Program-made: the position numbers and the translations under genes | Part shown: positions 10,257 to 21,900 of the stretch, one piece after another | Numbering within the stretch: the stretch's first letter is position 1 | Layout of the letters: the number at the start of each line of letters is the position of its first letter | The notes under the pieces: generated by a model | The model's input: the letters and a program-made list of their open reading frames with translations, nothing else | Told to the model about the DNA's origin: nothing | Database searches by the model: none | Assembly (NCBI GenBank): GCA_963931865.1 | Contig: OZ007507.1 | Span: forward strand, 9,004,689 to 9,068,688 | DNA from: Axinella damicornis | Lineage: Eukaryota > Porifera > Demospongiae > Axinellida > Axinellidae | Reading direction: 5' to 3' | DNA: 64,000 bases

Positions 10257-13200
10257 ATGGTGGTGAGTGATTGCATGATTTCCTCGTGTTTTCGTAATTG
10301 ATGCCGCCCTTCCCTCCCAATGCAGCTTGTACTAGTGATAGGTGACTTCCATGTACCGCACAGAGCCCACTCCTTGCCTCCCCAGTTCAAAAAGCTACTG
10401 GTAAATTATTATTTGTGCGTGGTTGGGGGGAGGGTGCCTTGTATTACTTCACAACATTGGCAACAGCTGAAGTTCTTCTGGAAGCTGTGTATTATCCTCC
10501 ACCACGTACACACAGGTTCCAGGCAAGATACAGCACATTCTGTGTACAGGCAACCTTTGCTCCAAGGAGACGTATGACTACCTCAAAACTCTTGCCAGTG
10601 ATGTGCACATTGTGAAAGGAGACTTTGATGATGTGAGCCCTATTATACTTCTGTCCTACTTTGCTTCACTGTTGAATGATTCTACCTACAGAATACCTCC
10701 TACCCTGAACAGAAGGTGATCTCAGTCGGCCAGTTCCGCATTGGCCTCACTCATGGACATCAGGTTGTGCCCTGGGGAGACATTGAGAGCTTGGCACTGG
10801 TAAGCACCTTGTGTGACCTCGCTTTGTGACTAGGGATACAGTAATGTCGCATTTCCTTCACTCCTATATATGTACTTTGACTTCAGGTACAGAGACAGCT
10901 AGACGTTGACCTACTTATCTCTGGACATACCCACAAGGTACATCTTCAGCTTTTAATACCGGATTGGAGGCACAGCATTAATTGCTGAAGTGTAAAGTTG
11001 TAAGTGTATACATGTATATATGTTTCCGTACAATACGCCTATACTACGAGAGTGTAATTATATCTCATGGTACATTTAGAAGCCCAAGGGTCCTGGGCCA
11101 TATAAGCCTGAGTCACTGGTAGTTTTTACCAATCAGCTGCTGCTCTGAGTGCAGAAAGTGTAGGCTGATTGGTTACTGCTGTAGTAGTTCTATGTGTTTC
11201 TAGGTTCCAACAGAATAGTAAACAAGCGGGCTGCGGTTAGCCTCGTTCCCAGGCCTTTACAACTCCTCAAAAATGGAGGTGTACTAGGCCTTGGAACGAG
11301 GCTAGCTACGGTGGTAAGAAATCATCATGGCAGAGGGTAGCTACTGTCCAAGTGAAGTTTTCTGCTCTTCTATTGCTTATAAGACTGTCTGCGAAACCAG
11401 AAGGTGATGGGGAACTGGTGGTACTATACGAATGCATACCGCTCTAATCATGGACCAAGGTGATGCTGCCACACCCACTGCTCCAGTCTCTAAGTGTTGA
11501 GAATGATTCACAGGGTCGTTTTGGTGGTTAACTTGGCCAGTTTTCATTTGAACAGCCGTCTTGATCTCTGTGCTAGCTAGCAGCTGGTGTGCCATTATGG
11601 AGCCTTTGGGCATGGCTGTTTGGGCTGCTACAGAGCAGGGTAATGTGATAACACTCGACTGGAAACTACACACACTGTTATAAAATAATACATAGCTTTT
11701 GGTTTTGTCCGCCCACACACTATTAAGTTCTCTCTACCTGTGACATTTCTCATTTGACAAAATGCCCTGGGCAGGCTCTCGATTCCATTGGCGAATGGGA
11801 GAACCTGTGAACAAGGCTACTGCATGTGTTGGACACCTAGGTTACTTTCACTGTACACTTAGTGAAGCAACTCAAATCCTGCCTTGTTTTCTAAACAGAA
11901 ATGGTTCTACATGCATCCAGCTACCTATAATTCGTACACAAAAACATTTTCGCACCATAAACAACTGGATTTTGTCATGGCTGATTGTTGCGATGGTGGA
12001 GCCAGAGATGGACTGTCCTTGCTCTTCTTGAAGACAGCAGTGAAGCTATTTGCATTGCTTAGGTAGTGAACATGCATGCTGAAGTGGATTCATTTAAGGC
12101 ACATGATTCCTGTCGAGGGCGACCATAAGAAGTGATTTCAAGTGAACATTTAGCAAGCGAAAGACAGAGCATGATGTTAGCCAGAAATGCAGTGGGTGCA
12201 GTCTAAGCGTATCATGCCTCCTGACCTTCTACCGTCAAGACACCAGGGTAGCACAGAAAACTAAAGAAGTAAACAAAGAAGCTTGTGTAGTCAGTAGACT
12301 CTATTATGTTGGGATAGAGCAGACACGCAACGTAATTATGCTAATACCAAAAATATCGGTAAACATTATAGGACAATGTGCCATTCATCTTCAAGTGTTT
12401 TCATGACCTAGATGACTCCCAATATCGCGAAATAAAATTGTGCACATGAAAGTCGCCAAACCACCAAAATCGGGTTAGTTTAACTTTTGTAACAGGAAAA
12501 GTCCCTTCAGCCTAACAGCTGGTCTGCCAGGGAGTCTTCTTAAGACGGGTTAGCTAGTTCAAAATTGTATGACTCTCTCACGACAGTTTTCGCACAATCA
12601 GCAGAATTTTACATGGAGCAAGGCATAGACGTATCACTTTGTACTGAATTGAAGCCATCTTACTTTTTGCTGTTCTGCTATCCATACATTTTTTTACTGT
12701 TTGGTACTCTTGTTAATTAACCTTTTCCCACCTAATGACGCCATATCTAATGACACCATATCTAATGACGCCATATGGCGTCATGAGACTTTCAGCTTCA
12801 TGATGTCACATCCGGCAGTGTCCTTGGGAGATAGGTTCTGCGACAGCAGAAAGGGCGGGACAGGGGGAGGTGGGTGGGTGCACCCGGAGGGTGCAAACAG
12901 CATGGCCGTGTCTGGGCTCTGCGGTAGAAAGGCCTTGGTCAGCACTGGGAGGGCCATTTCCGCCATTTTTGGCATAAATGGACTTAGAAAGTAGCTGTCT
13001 TTCCTCCAGTGTTCATGGTCTGTTTTTTAGCTACGGCAGGTTGGCCACTTCTCGGGAGGCTTGATTGCAAGTTCGTTAGTTGGTGGGTGTGGTTAAGTCA
13101 CGTATATGCTTAGTGTAGCTGAAATTACCTGTGTGGTTTCGAGCCCAGCAACGCCAGGGAACAGAATATAGGGTATGTTTAAGTGTTCTATAGACTGAAA

Positions 13201-13629
13201 ATGACCTAGAGAAAGAAATTTGGGCCCTAATTAAGATTAAGTAATTAGGCTGCAAATGTAGGAGTTTTGTCTGGATATATGATTCAGACAACCACAGTAT
13301 TAATTCACATAGACAATGGTCTCTTCATACAGTTTGAAGCACTGGAGAATGAGGGTAAATTCTTCATCAATCCTGGCTCAGCCACAGGGGCCTACAATGC
13401 TCTAGAAAGGTATTATAAACATAGTTCGCACAATAACACATATTATTAGCCCCTCGGCCCGCTTGATCACTCACCCACACACATGCACATGCACACGTCA
13501 CCATCCCACAGTGAAGTAGTGCCATCCTTTGTACTGATGGACATCCAGGGCACGTCTATGGTGATATATGTATACCAGCTCTTCAAGGATGTTCGGGTAC
13601 AGAAAATTGAGTACAAGAAAAAGTCATAA
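10257..13629 (+). CDS. VPS29: VPS29 retromer subunit, complete seven-exon gene
   Basis: VPS29 is the metallophosphoesterase-fold scaffold of the retromer complex (with VPS35 and VPS26), which returns cargo from endosomes to the Golgi or plasma membrane. Coding exons are 10257-10262, 10326-10400, 10516-10632, 10692-10799, 10887-10937, 13333-13409 and 13512-13629; all introns are GT-AG and phases join without error to give about 182 residues, matching the usual family length. Family motifs seen in order: [59 protein letters not shown] and the end [10 protein letters not shown]. The first exon is only two codons (ATG GTG). Intron 5 is 2.4 kb, against about 60-115 bp for introns 1-4 and 6, because it holds a Mutator-like hairpin, a repeat copy and a piggyBac-type element. 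It is convergent with ZPR1. Confidence 0.96.
11238..11304. mobile_element. Mutator-like hairpin, 67 bp, in VPS29 intron 5
   Basis: TAGCCTCGTTCCCAGGCC at the left and GGCCTTGGAACGAGGCTA at the right pair as a hairpin around a short loop. The flanks GCTGCGGT (11230-11237) and GCTACGGT (11305-11312) match at 7 of 8 positions, compatible with an aged target duplication. Confidence 0.65.
12290..12640 (+). repeat. Dispersed repeat, copy 1 of 3
   Basis: The sequence with GGGATAGAGCAGACACGCAA, TTCATCTTCAAGTGTTTTCATG and ACGGGTTAGCTAG recurs diverged at 37434-37780 (same strand) and 38590-38920 (opposite strand). No protein is encoded. The shared order of blocks shows one interspersed family of about 350 bp; I cannot assign a superfamily. 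Confidence 0.55.
12721..13224. mobile_element. piggyBac-type non-autonomous element (~500 bp class), decayed
   Basis: It follows TTAA at 12717-12720, starts CCTTTTCCCACC, and its interior (CTTCATGATGTCACATCCGG, GATAGGTTCTG, AAAGGGCGGG, GGTGCAAACAGCATGGCCGT) matches the better-preserved element at 35852-36353. The right end is eroded near TTAA at about 13225. It fills part of VPS29 intron 5. A tandem TCTAATGACGCCATA triplet lies near its left end. Confidence 0.6.
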
Positions 13630-15547
13630 TAGACCCCAACCCACTTTTGCTTTTGGATTCTGTTTTATACTAGTATAACAGTATTTAATTTGTAACTGAA
13701 AATGCCATGCTCCTGTGTTCTTGATTGTTGTGATTGATTTGACGTGACAAATATTTATCTGCACTTCACACGGAAGGTAAGTACTCCTGGTAGGGGAAAA
13801 TTGTGTCGTGTGAATAAAAGTTCCCATAGAATTTTATGGATTTAAATAAGCAAAAGGAACTGCAGAGATACACAGAAAACAAACCAGGCATGCATCATTG
13901 GTACAGGTAATAACAGACAATCTGCTAATAAGAATGCAGAATGTTGGTGCATAGAGTCAAACGGAGATACCCAAAGGAGTGGATAAATACTTATTCAAGA
14001 TTGATCGAGACCTAGCACTTCATGAACAGCCAAGTGAGTGGATATACCTGGCTATCAGTGAGAATGGTGTGTTGCTGATCGTATACCCATCCAGGCCCGG
14101 CCCTGCTCAAAAAGGAAAGGGACCCGGTATCGATATATCCTGTTTGCATGTGATAGGTCAAGATGAAGGGGGAGGAACATAATATTATGACGCAGCACAT
14201 GACTATCACACCCAAACAACCCCAACAAGGAACATTTGCAGTTCGATCTTCATGATCCACCCCACAGTAGTAATCTGACTGGCCAAAGTAGCTTGCACAT
14301 GATATTGAAAGTGTCAGTCATCATACATGCATGACTATTATTTTTGTAAAATTCGTACAAATCTGCAAACTATGCATGTTATAATTAACTCAGCAAACAG
14401 CACAAACTTTGCAGTGCATATAATTTTATCCTTGGCCAATCAGATTAAGCTACTGTACGTGGGATAGCTTCTCCCATGCAAAGGGTCTGATTCCAAGACC
14501 ACCTACATGTAGCTCCTGCAGGTGTGAGCCCCGCCTCCCAGAAGTCAAGGCTCGTTCCCAGGATATACACCAATTAACCCTGATGACCAGCTCAGGACCA
14601 CACAGCAAAAGCACAACAGAACAGTCATTGTGAAATGCTTGGCTGCATGTCACGTCTTGGGGGAGCGTGATCTGTGGCCGGGTTGGCTGCAGAGGCACGG
14701 TCACCTCTCTGGGACATGGTCATCCTACCCTTGTAAAATCAAAGCACCCAGGACTTGCCTTCAATCCCCAAACCAGGTCAGTAACGTACACCTGCAACGG
14801 GACATAATGATTGCAAATTCAGATTGCCCATGCAACCGGGGGGGGGGGGGTAGGCCTTCGATTTTGCTCGAACTTTGACCTATTTTTCTTTTCTTTTTTT
14901 CTCCTGTTATTAACCTATTTTTCTTCACCTATTTTTCTCAATTGAAAATTTACACAAGCTCAATAGCTACACGCTTGTAAACACTGATTCTGAGTGACAC
15001 TGTCACCATGACAACGCATCAACTGCAACAAACTACAGGCACGTGTTGCACTTACTTGAGTAGTTCTGTCTAATAATTAATACGTAGCTATGGCCTGTAT
15101 ACGTAGCTACCTAGCTAATACGTAGCTAGCCTAGTAGTAGTCTATACATTGCTACTTCTTAACCTGTACCTGACAGTGTTGTTTTTCAAGATTAGGAATT
15201 ACAAAACCCATGCCAATTGTACCTATTTTTCTCATCATAGTCAGAAAGTGTATAATAATTATACCTATTTTCCCAGCATAATTCACTATGCTCAGAAGCA
15301 CCTATTTCCCCCCAAATTATGCTTGCAAAATCCACCAAGGATATAATTATCTACACACCAGCTGGGCTGCATAGTTCAATTTTAAGAGGTCCAATCTGTA
15401 TGGCTCCTCCCCTGACGGATAGGTGTTTCCAGTTGACTCCTAGCGGGGTTCTGACGGCACATATAGAGTAGTGGTCGGCTGGGTATGAGACTGTTGTATT
15501 GTATTTCGGTACTGCCCAAAAGGAGGTGGGGGGTCTGGTTGTTGCCT
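13630..15547. other. Intergenic region between VPS29 and the ZPR1 3' end
   Basis: The convergent 3' flank of VPS29. No conserved reading frame was found. AATAAA-like words occur near 13813. The stretch 14880-15340 is rich in repeats of CCTATTTTTCT and TACGTAGCTA. I see no further gene. Confidence 0.4.
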
Positions 15548-15619
15548 GGAGTTGTGGCCTAGTGGTTAAGGCACTCGTGGCTCATGCGAGTGACCCACGT
15601 TCGATTCCTGGCGACTCCA
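15548..15619 (+). tRNA. tRNA-like sequence (SINE head or tRNA pseudogene)
   Basis: The acceptor strands GGAGTTG and CGACTCC pair, with a D-arm (GCC / GGC) and a T-arm holding the internal promoter B box GTTCGATTCC; the A-box-like TGGCCTAGTGG is also good. The anticodon stem CTCGT/GCGAG encloses the loop GGCTCAT, which lacks the invariant U33, and the T stem has one mismatch, so I do not assign an anticodon. The intact polymerase III promoter boxes and the following pyrimidine-rich run fit a tRNA-derived SINE head or a pseudogene. Confidence 0.5.
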
Positions 15620-15983
15620 GATTTTTCACCTCCTTTCTTTCCTAAGCCTGTGTAAACCAAACAACTGCAATATAGAAACTCCTCCATGTTAGCAGCAGCT
15701 GAATCTCATGCTTCCACTCAAAATTTCTGGTGTTGAAAATGATGCTACCCTTTAGTTGTGTGTGAAAATTTACCATAATTATATCAACACAGCTACGTAC
15801 GTACAATCATGTATACTAGTGCAAACGTTTTCACCAGTGTAGGGATCATATAGATCTGTCCCTAGTAAGTATTTTCTGGAAAGCAATCCTTCATGCGTCC
15901 AAAAGTGCTTGCTGGGAGCATATAATACTATAGCAAGGCAAACTGATCCACAACGAGAGATTTGAATCGGAGAAGATATAACG

Positions 15984-18900
15984 CTACACACTTTCACCAA
16001 TGGTTTCTGGACAGTCTTCATTAGAATATCCTTCTGTCTTGATGTCATTCAGTCCAAGGCTCTCATCTTGTTCATAGCTCCTCTTGTAGAGCTCCACGCT
16101 CATCTCAGGGTCAGGTTCTGGGGCATATACATTCTGCAGACAGGAAATTATAGTCAAATCACTCCTAACAGATCGAGTTGTGTACTATTCTCAACACACA
16201 ACTGGAGTAACTACCAATCTGATTGGTCACTTGAAATAAATCACTTATTACCTGTGTGATTACCCTCATGATCGTGCCTCGTGTGCAGTTCTATGTATAA
16301 AGTGCGAACATCAAGCATGGTGGAGCTCGAGCCAGACGCAAGCATAAACATACACATGAAATGGTAGGCAAAGGGCACAAATTAGATTAAAAAGTAATTA
16401 CAAATGAATTATTGAGAGGGTCTGGGCACAAGACTAGGGCTGACATACAGGGCACACGAGTGACTTGTGCAGGCAAGCAGTCACATGGCTCAACCCTTCA
16501 ATCAAGCTCCATCCCATGCTGTTGTTGACTGCTTAGCTCCTCCCTTGAGCTCTCATGTAGCCATTTGCACAGGGACCTGCCTTCCATAACCAAGTTGGCA
16601 ACTTTCACTGAGATACCTAGGGGACTCCGTTGCCGTAGCACACTGTGAGAGAGGCACGGTCTCATCGGGACGGTCTGTGTTGTGCTATCTCCACTGCCAG
16701 CTCCACAGGCACACAAGAGAATGACAATGCAGCAAACTGTTTCAGCAATACAAAAATGTATCCAGTCAGATTGCAGCATTCATGGGGTTATCCATCCAGG
16801 TTCAGTTAGAATTATTGCCCAGCAGAACACATATTATGTACCAGGTACATCCAACCTACCATCCCTAATTCTGGTCAGGTATCCAGCAATGAACATAAGC
16901 GGTAGTTACAGTGATAATGAGTGCACAGTGGTAAACACCATGCAAATTGCTACTGTTGGTAACCATGCTCAAGGCACCACAGAGATAAGGTTAGTCTCAC
17001 CAGCAAATGGCTCCGACTAGTGCTGCTGGGATTGCTGCTAATATGGAACAGGTCTCTACTACCGATAGTGCGTTAACCCTTTACCAACCAGACTACTTGG
17101 AGGTCATTCTAGAAGGGAACGTACCCTAGATACAGTTCGCTCTGTTTTTCATGTTCAAAAATACACACACGCCTACACTCAGCCATCCTAAGTACATTAG
17201 AGACACTAACCACATCCACTTACAAACCTATCAAGTTGATTGGGCATGCTAAGCAACCCACTCTATGTAGGTGAAAATCGGTCCTGGACATTGTATACAA
17301 AGTGAGTGGGCCGTTTTCAAAGGTCTGTTTATGCCAAAACAAGAGACATGCTGCACCTGTCTCTGACAAAGGGATCCAAGTCCAGACAAGGTGAAGCTAG
17401 TTTCACTGTTGGGGTGAAGTCACCTACCCCTCCCTGTCCCATGGCCACCCTTTCTGTGCAAGCAGAACCTATTTCCCAAGGACGCTACCAGAAGTGACAT
17501 GCATGTGTCATTGAATTTGTGCTATAGGTGCAAAGAAGCTAGAAGCCATCAATTCTTTACAAATGACATCACAAATACTGTTATACCTGAATGTAGCTGT
17601 TTCCTGCTGGATCATCGAGGACAATGTGCACACCAAGCCGTTTACCTGCAACAATCTAGAGTGATCAAGTTGTGTATGTTTGGATGGAGTGCATGGTATC
17701 AGGCTGAAGAGTGGTGGTACCGAATAGCGGAAAGTTTTTGGTAGGTGAAAAGTTTCATATAAATGGCTGAAAAGAAATTTTTGTATTTTAACTCATTACC
17801 TCAACAGCTTAAGGTGGTGTCCCTGCCAAATTTTTTTTTGACGTTTATTTCTGGAAAACCGTAGGGGTTATGCAACTGAAAATGCAACCCAGTGATCTTC
17901 TCAATGAGATCTCTTCAATGAACACCTTTTTGAAACATACAGGGTGAATTTGCATTTTCAATTTTTTTCCCTTGACCCCCTTCAGGAATTACTCAATGTC
18001 ATTGCATAGCACTCATGATTTTAGACACCGTGTAAAAATTTCAGGTGTGTAGGGGGTACGCAAGTCGAGATATCAATGCCCCCAAAACACAAAAACTGGT
18101 GAAAATTCGCGTTTTTGGGGCATTGATATCTCAATTTGTGTACCCCCTACACACCTGAAATTTTTACACGGTGTCTAAAATCATGAGTGCTATGCAATGA
18201 CATTGAGTACCGTATAGCGGGAAAATTTGGCGGGCATTGAATTTGGCGATTTCAGCCAAAACGCCGTATTTTTAAATTTGCCGAATTTTAAATTTGGCGA
18301 TTCTATGCTAGGCACAAATGATGTAACGGCAATGACGTAAGCCTTAGCGTGAGGCGCAGAGTGATGCGTCAGAGGCCATATGGCATAAAGTATTCCGTAC
18401 AGTTTGGAGCCCCACCGTCCGAGAGTGTCAACGGGATTGCGCTGTGGCGGTGATGCACTCGAGCGCAATTGTTGGCCACGTCCCTCACACTCTCTGTAAT
18501 GTAGTTCCTTTCCGAAGAGAGAGGAATCCCCGATGTCGCGTTCTCTTGGGAGTATACAGCAGCTGAGTCGCATACCCGAGTGGCTGGCCGGCTGGAGTGG
18601 GGTTTAATCTTGGCGGAATTTAATTTGGCGATTTTTTCCTGCACCGCCAAATTGCCAAATTAAACCCCCCGCCAAATTTTCCCGCTATACGGTAATTCCT
18701 GAAGGGGGTCAAAAAAATTGAGAATGCAAATTCACCCTGTATGTTTCAAAAAGGTGTTCATTGAAGAGATCTCATTGAGAAGATCACTGGGTTGCATTTT
18801 CAGTTGCATAACCCCTACGGTTTTCCAGAAATAAACGTCCCAAATTTTTTGGGCAGGGACACCACCTTAAAGAAGCAGAAGAGCATGTAACAAAGTATTA

Positions 18901-21900
18901 ACGCCTAATATTAAACCCCTTATATAAATTCTTATGGGCTTATGGGATCCTCTGGGCTCATTTGGCTGCTACAGGGTGCAATGCCCTGCACCCTATAATT
19001 ATAGCTTTACACATAATTATGTAACATGTCAATGATGTTGTTTCCAAGGCGCAATGGTGAGAGGACACCATGTCTACAATTGCAAGGCTGGCATCTGGAC
19101 CTCTGTTGTTGGCAAGGAATTTCCATGAAAAGAGATGGTTGCCGGCATACCTGTGGTTCAGTGAACTTGGCTTACTTTCATGTGTCATACTTCTCACAGA
19201 CTCGTTATAGTCACAGGCTAACGGATGTAGTCGTAGGTTGGAAATACCGTTGCTTGCCACTTCCACGTGTTAGATTGCCCATGCAAAGGTGTGGTGCGGA
19301 ACTGCAGCATGTGGGTGGCAGTTGATGCCCATTTCATGGAATAGTGTAGCCACAACCAGTGTAGTGAATTTGCTACCTTCCTAATATGGTATTTCAACTA
19401 CTGCCTATCACCAGTTTCTTGGTTCCACCCCTTTTGAAACCACACAGTAGTTAGCACATAACCTTCCTTAATGCATAGCAGTGTAGGGTCATTGTACCAT
19501 TAGCCTTGGGACCGTTGCTGTTGACAAGGTTAGCCTTTGTACTCAACAAGCACGGGGTATGTTTGTATCCTCCAATTTAATAGCAGCTTGTGTTCTAGTT
19601 ACATCACAGCCATGGCATGCATACGTTGAGAATGACATCAGCTAACTGAGTGCCCTACCTCACTTAGTTTCTCCAGAAACAGACCCAGCTTTGACCGGAC
19701 AGCGCTGTCTCCAACACCAAATGGATTGGACTGCATAAGCTGCTCTTTAATCTGATTCAGCAGGCCCTCTATAGTGGTGAACCGACCTCCAAATGTTCCT
19801 GACTGTACTTCAAAGTCTAACTCAGGGATGCCAATAACAGCAGTCTCTGCCTGTAGGAGATAGAACAGAATAGCGTCACAGCACAAACTCTATGAAGATA
19901 TAATAGCTAGGGAAATGACCCGGATTGCACTGTTTAATGAAAACGCTTGCGTTTCCTTGCACTATAGCCTGTAGCAACTCAGTCTGACTGCAGGAGACAT
20001 TAGACATGGACACACCATAAGTACGCATCACACAGGTTATTCTCTAAGTGCCCCCCCCCCCCAAAACACATGCAAATCCCTCATGCAGCGCTACCCGCAC
20101 AAACGAGAGCTAGGGTACTACAAACCTGCACAGGCCTAATAGGGGAATTTACTGTATAATTCAGCAGCTGATCCTTGTCCACAAATAAATTCAACACAAA
20201 CTGTGAGACAGGGCTGAAGTGTATATAGCTAATGTATCGACACCTCCACCTGCACAATGTTGCGTGGTACGCCCCTACCGCTGTAGCAAATGTTGAAACC
20301 CTCCAAAATCAAAGGGGCTGCCTCCTCACGCTCCACGAACATTACAAGACCTGGGACTGAGTGCTCATGTCCAGTGATGACGAGTTTGGGGAGTTAGCCT
20401 CACCATCAAGGAACAGAGTACTGTGGTGGCTACTGTACAAGGTTGGTCAACAATTTCAATGTCAACCCAATGTGATGGGGAGACGCCCTTGGCCACAGGC
20501 CTGGGAACAATTAATACCTCTACCACTTCCTCTGCGTTGGCACAGGCTAGGCAGTCAATTCGTCAATGACACTGACAACAATTGATGACAATTGATGAAC
20601 GAGTGGGCAATGCACAGATTACTAGTGCCTGTGCTAGACCAGAAAATGGACTAACCAGTCATGAACAGTCATGAACAGTTTCTGGAGTTAGCCTTGCCAG
20701 CAAGGAACAGATTACTGTGGCTACAAGATCACTCAACATCCAACCCTGAGCACTTGGAGTGGCAGACAAATGCAAGTGAAATCTAAATTTAACCCATAGA
20801 CTGGCTAGATACATATTGTATCCTACAGCAAGAATAAATACTTTCTGGAGAATACATAATTGTACCTAGCCACTTTGATCAAGGAATGGATAGGTAGCTA
20901 CATGTACGTATTCCTTTCTGTATTCTTGTTGCAGAATAGAATATCAGCCATTACTGGGGAGTCACTACCTATAATGCACGCCTCCCATCACCTCCAACAG
21001 GCCATTCCAGAGCCCCCCATTGTGGCCTACCGCCAACCAGAGGACCTGTGAAACCGCATCCAACTGAAATCACCCAACAGTGAGTCGAACCTTGGCAGCA
21101 GTCCATGTGGCAACTGGCGTTGCCTTAGCAAATTCAGACCGTGGAAACGTTTGCCCTTCCACGTATGAACTACAGCCACCTGCAAGATGAGCACCACCTA
21201 AGTTACCCTCACTCAATCTGGAAAGCTTGAAACATCCATGCAGGGTCAGAACATTGAAGCTCCATCACCTGTGCCTACACACGAATGAACAGCATACTAC
21301 ACTGACTTTTATTACAATGTTAGACTCCTGACAACACTATGCAATTATCAAGTAAATGCGTATAACCATGTTCTGTTGTTGTACACCTTGAGAAAGACCT
21401 ACTCAGGTCGAAACATCGTGAGATTGAAATGATATGCATCTCAGTCACAAACTCTTATATTACCTACTATATCAATGATAGCCAATCATTACAATGTTGT
21501 GTTACGCACCTTTAGTATGTCTCTGCTGAGGTCAGAAGGATCAGTGAGCTTCAGTTGTATCCTGATACCATGCTCAGCTATGCCAGTACCTGACTTGACC
21601 TCACTGGTACGGTGGCCACAGCTTTCACAAGTTGTGGCCATCACTATCACCTGCTTGAAGTGAGGAATATCTGACATACCACTCAGGAAACTAACACGCC
21701 CTCGAGACTACAAACAAATCTTTGCATTGCATGTGGAGCATGTACACACTTTGCTCTGAGAGTGTTGCCCTAAGCTTCTACAGCTTCCTACCGATTCTAT
21801 TGCCATTTATGGAAGTTGTCAACTGTGCAGAGGTTTACATATCATGTATTGGTATGGGAATTGCAGCAGTGGTGGTTGGATACCAACTTGCCTCATTCTT

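Larger units (their letters stand above)
17788..18960. mobile_element. piggyBac-type MITE carrying two further nested elements
   Basis: TTAACTCATTACCTCAACAGC at 17788 matches the left part of the MITE seen whole at 47416-47556, and 18871-18955 (AGAAGCA ... GTATTAACGCC ... CTTATGGGCTTATGGGA) continues it. The break point between the two halves is a TTAA that now carries a 1054-bp foldback. The right end of this MITE is decayed. It lies in the ZPR1 intron between exons 19664-19850 and 17587-17645. Confidence 0.6.

Noticed and set aside
15548..15619. Functional tRNA gene
   Set aside because: The anticodon loop lacks the invariant U33 and the T stem has a mismatch.
16498..17020. Secreted or structural protein frames around 16.5-17.0 kb
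   Set aside because: They fall in the region between the last two ZPR1 exons, overlap on both strands, and show no homology.
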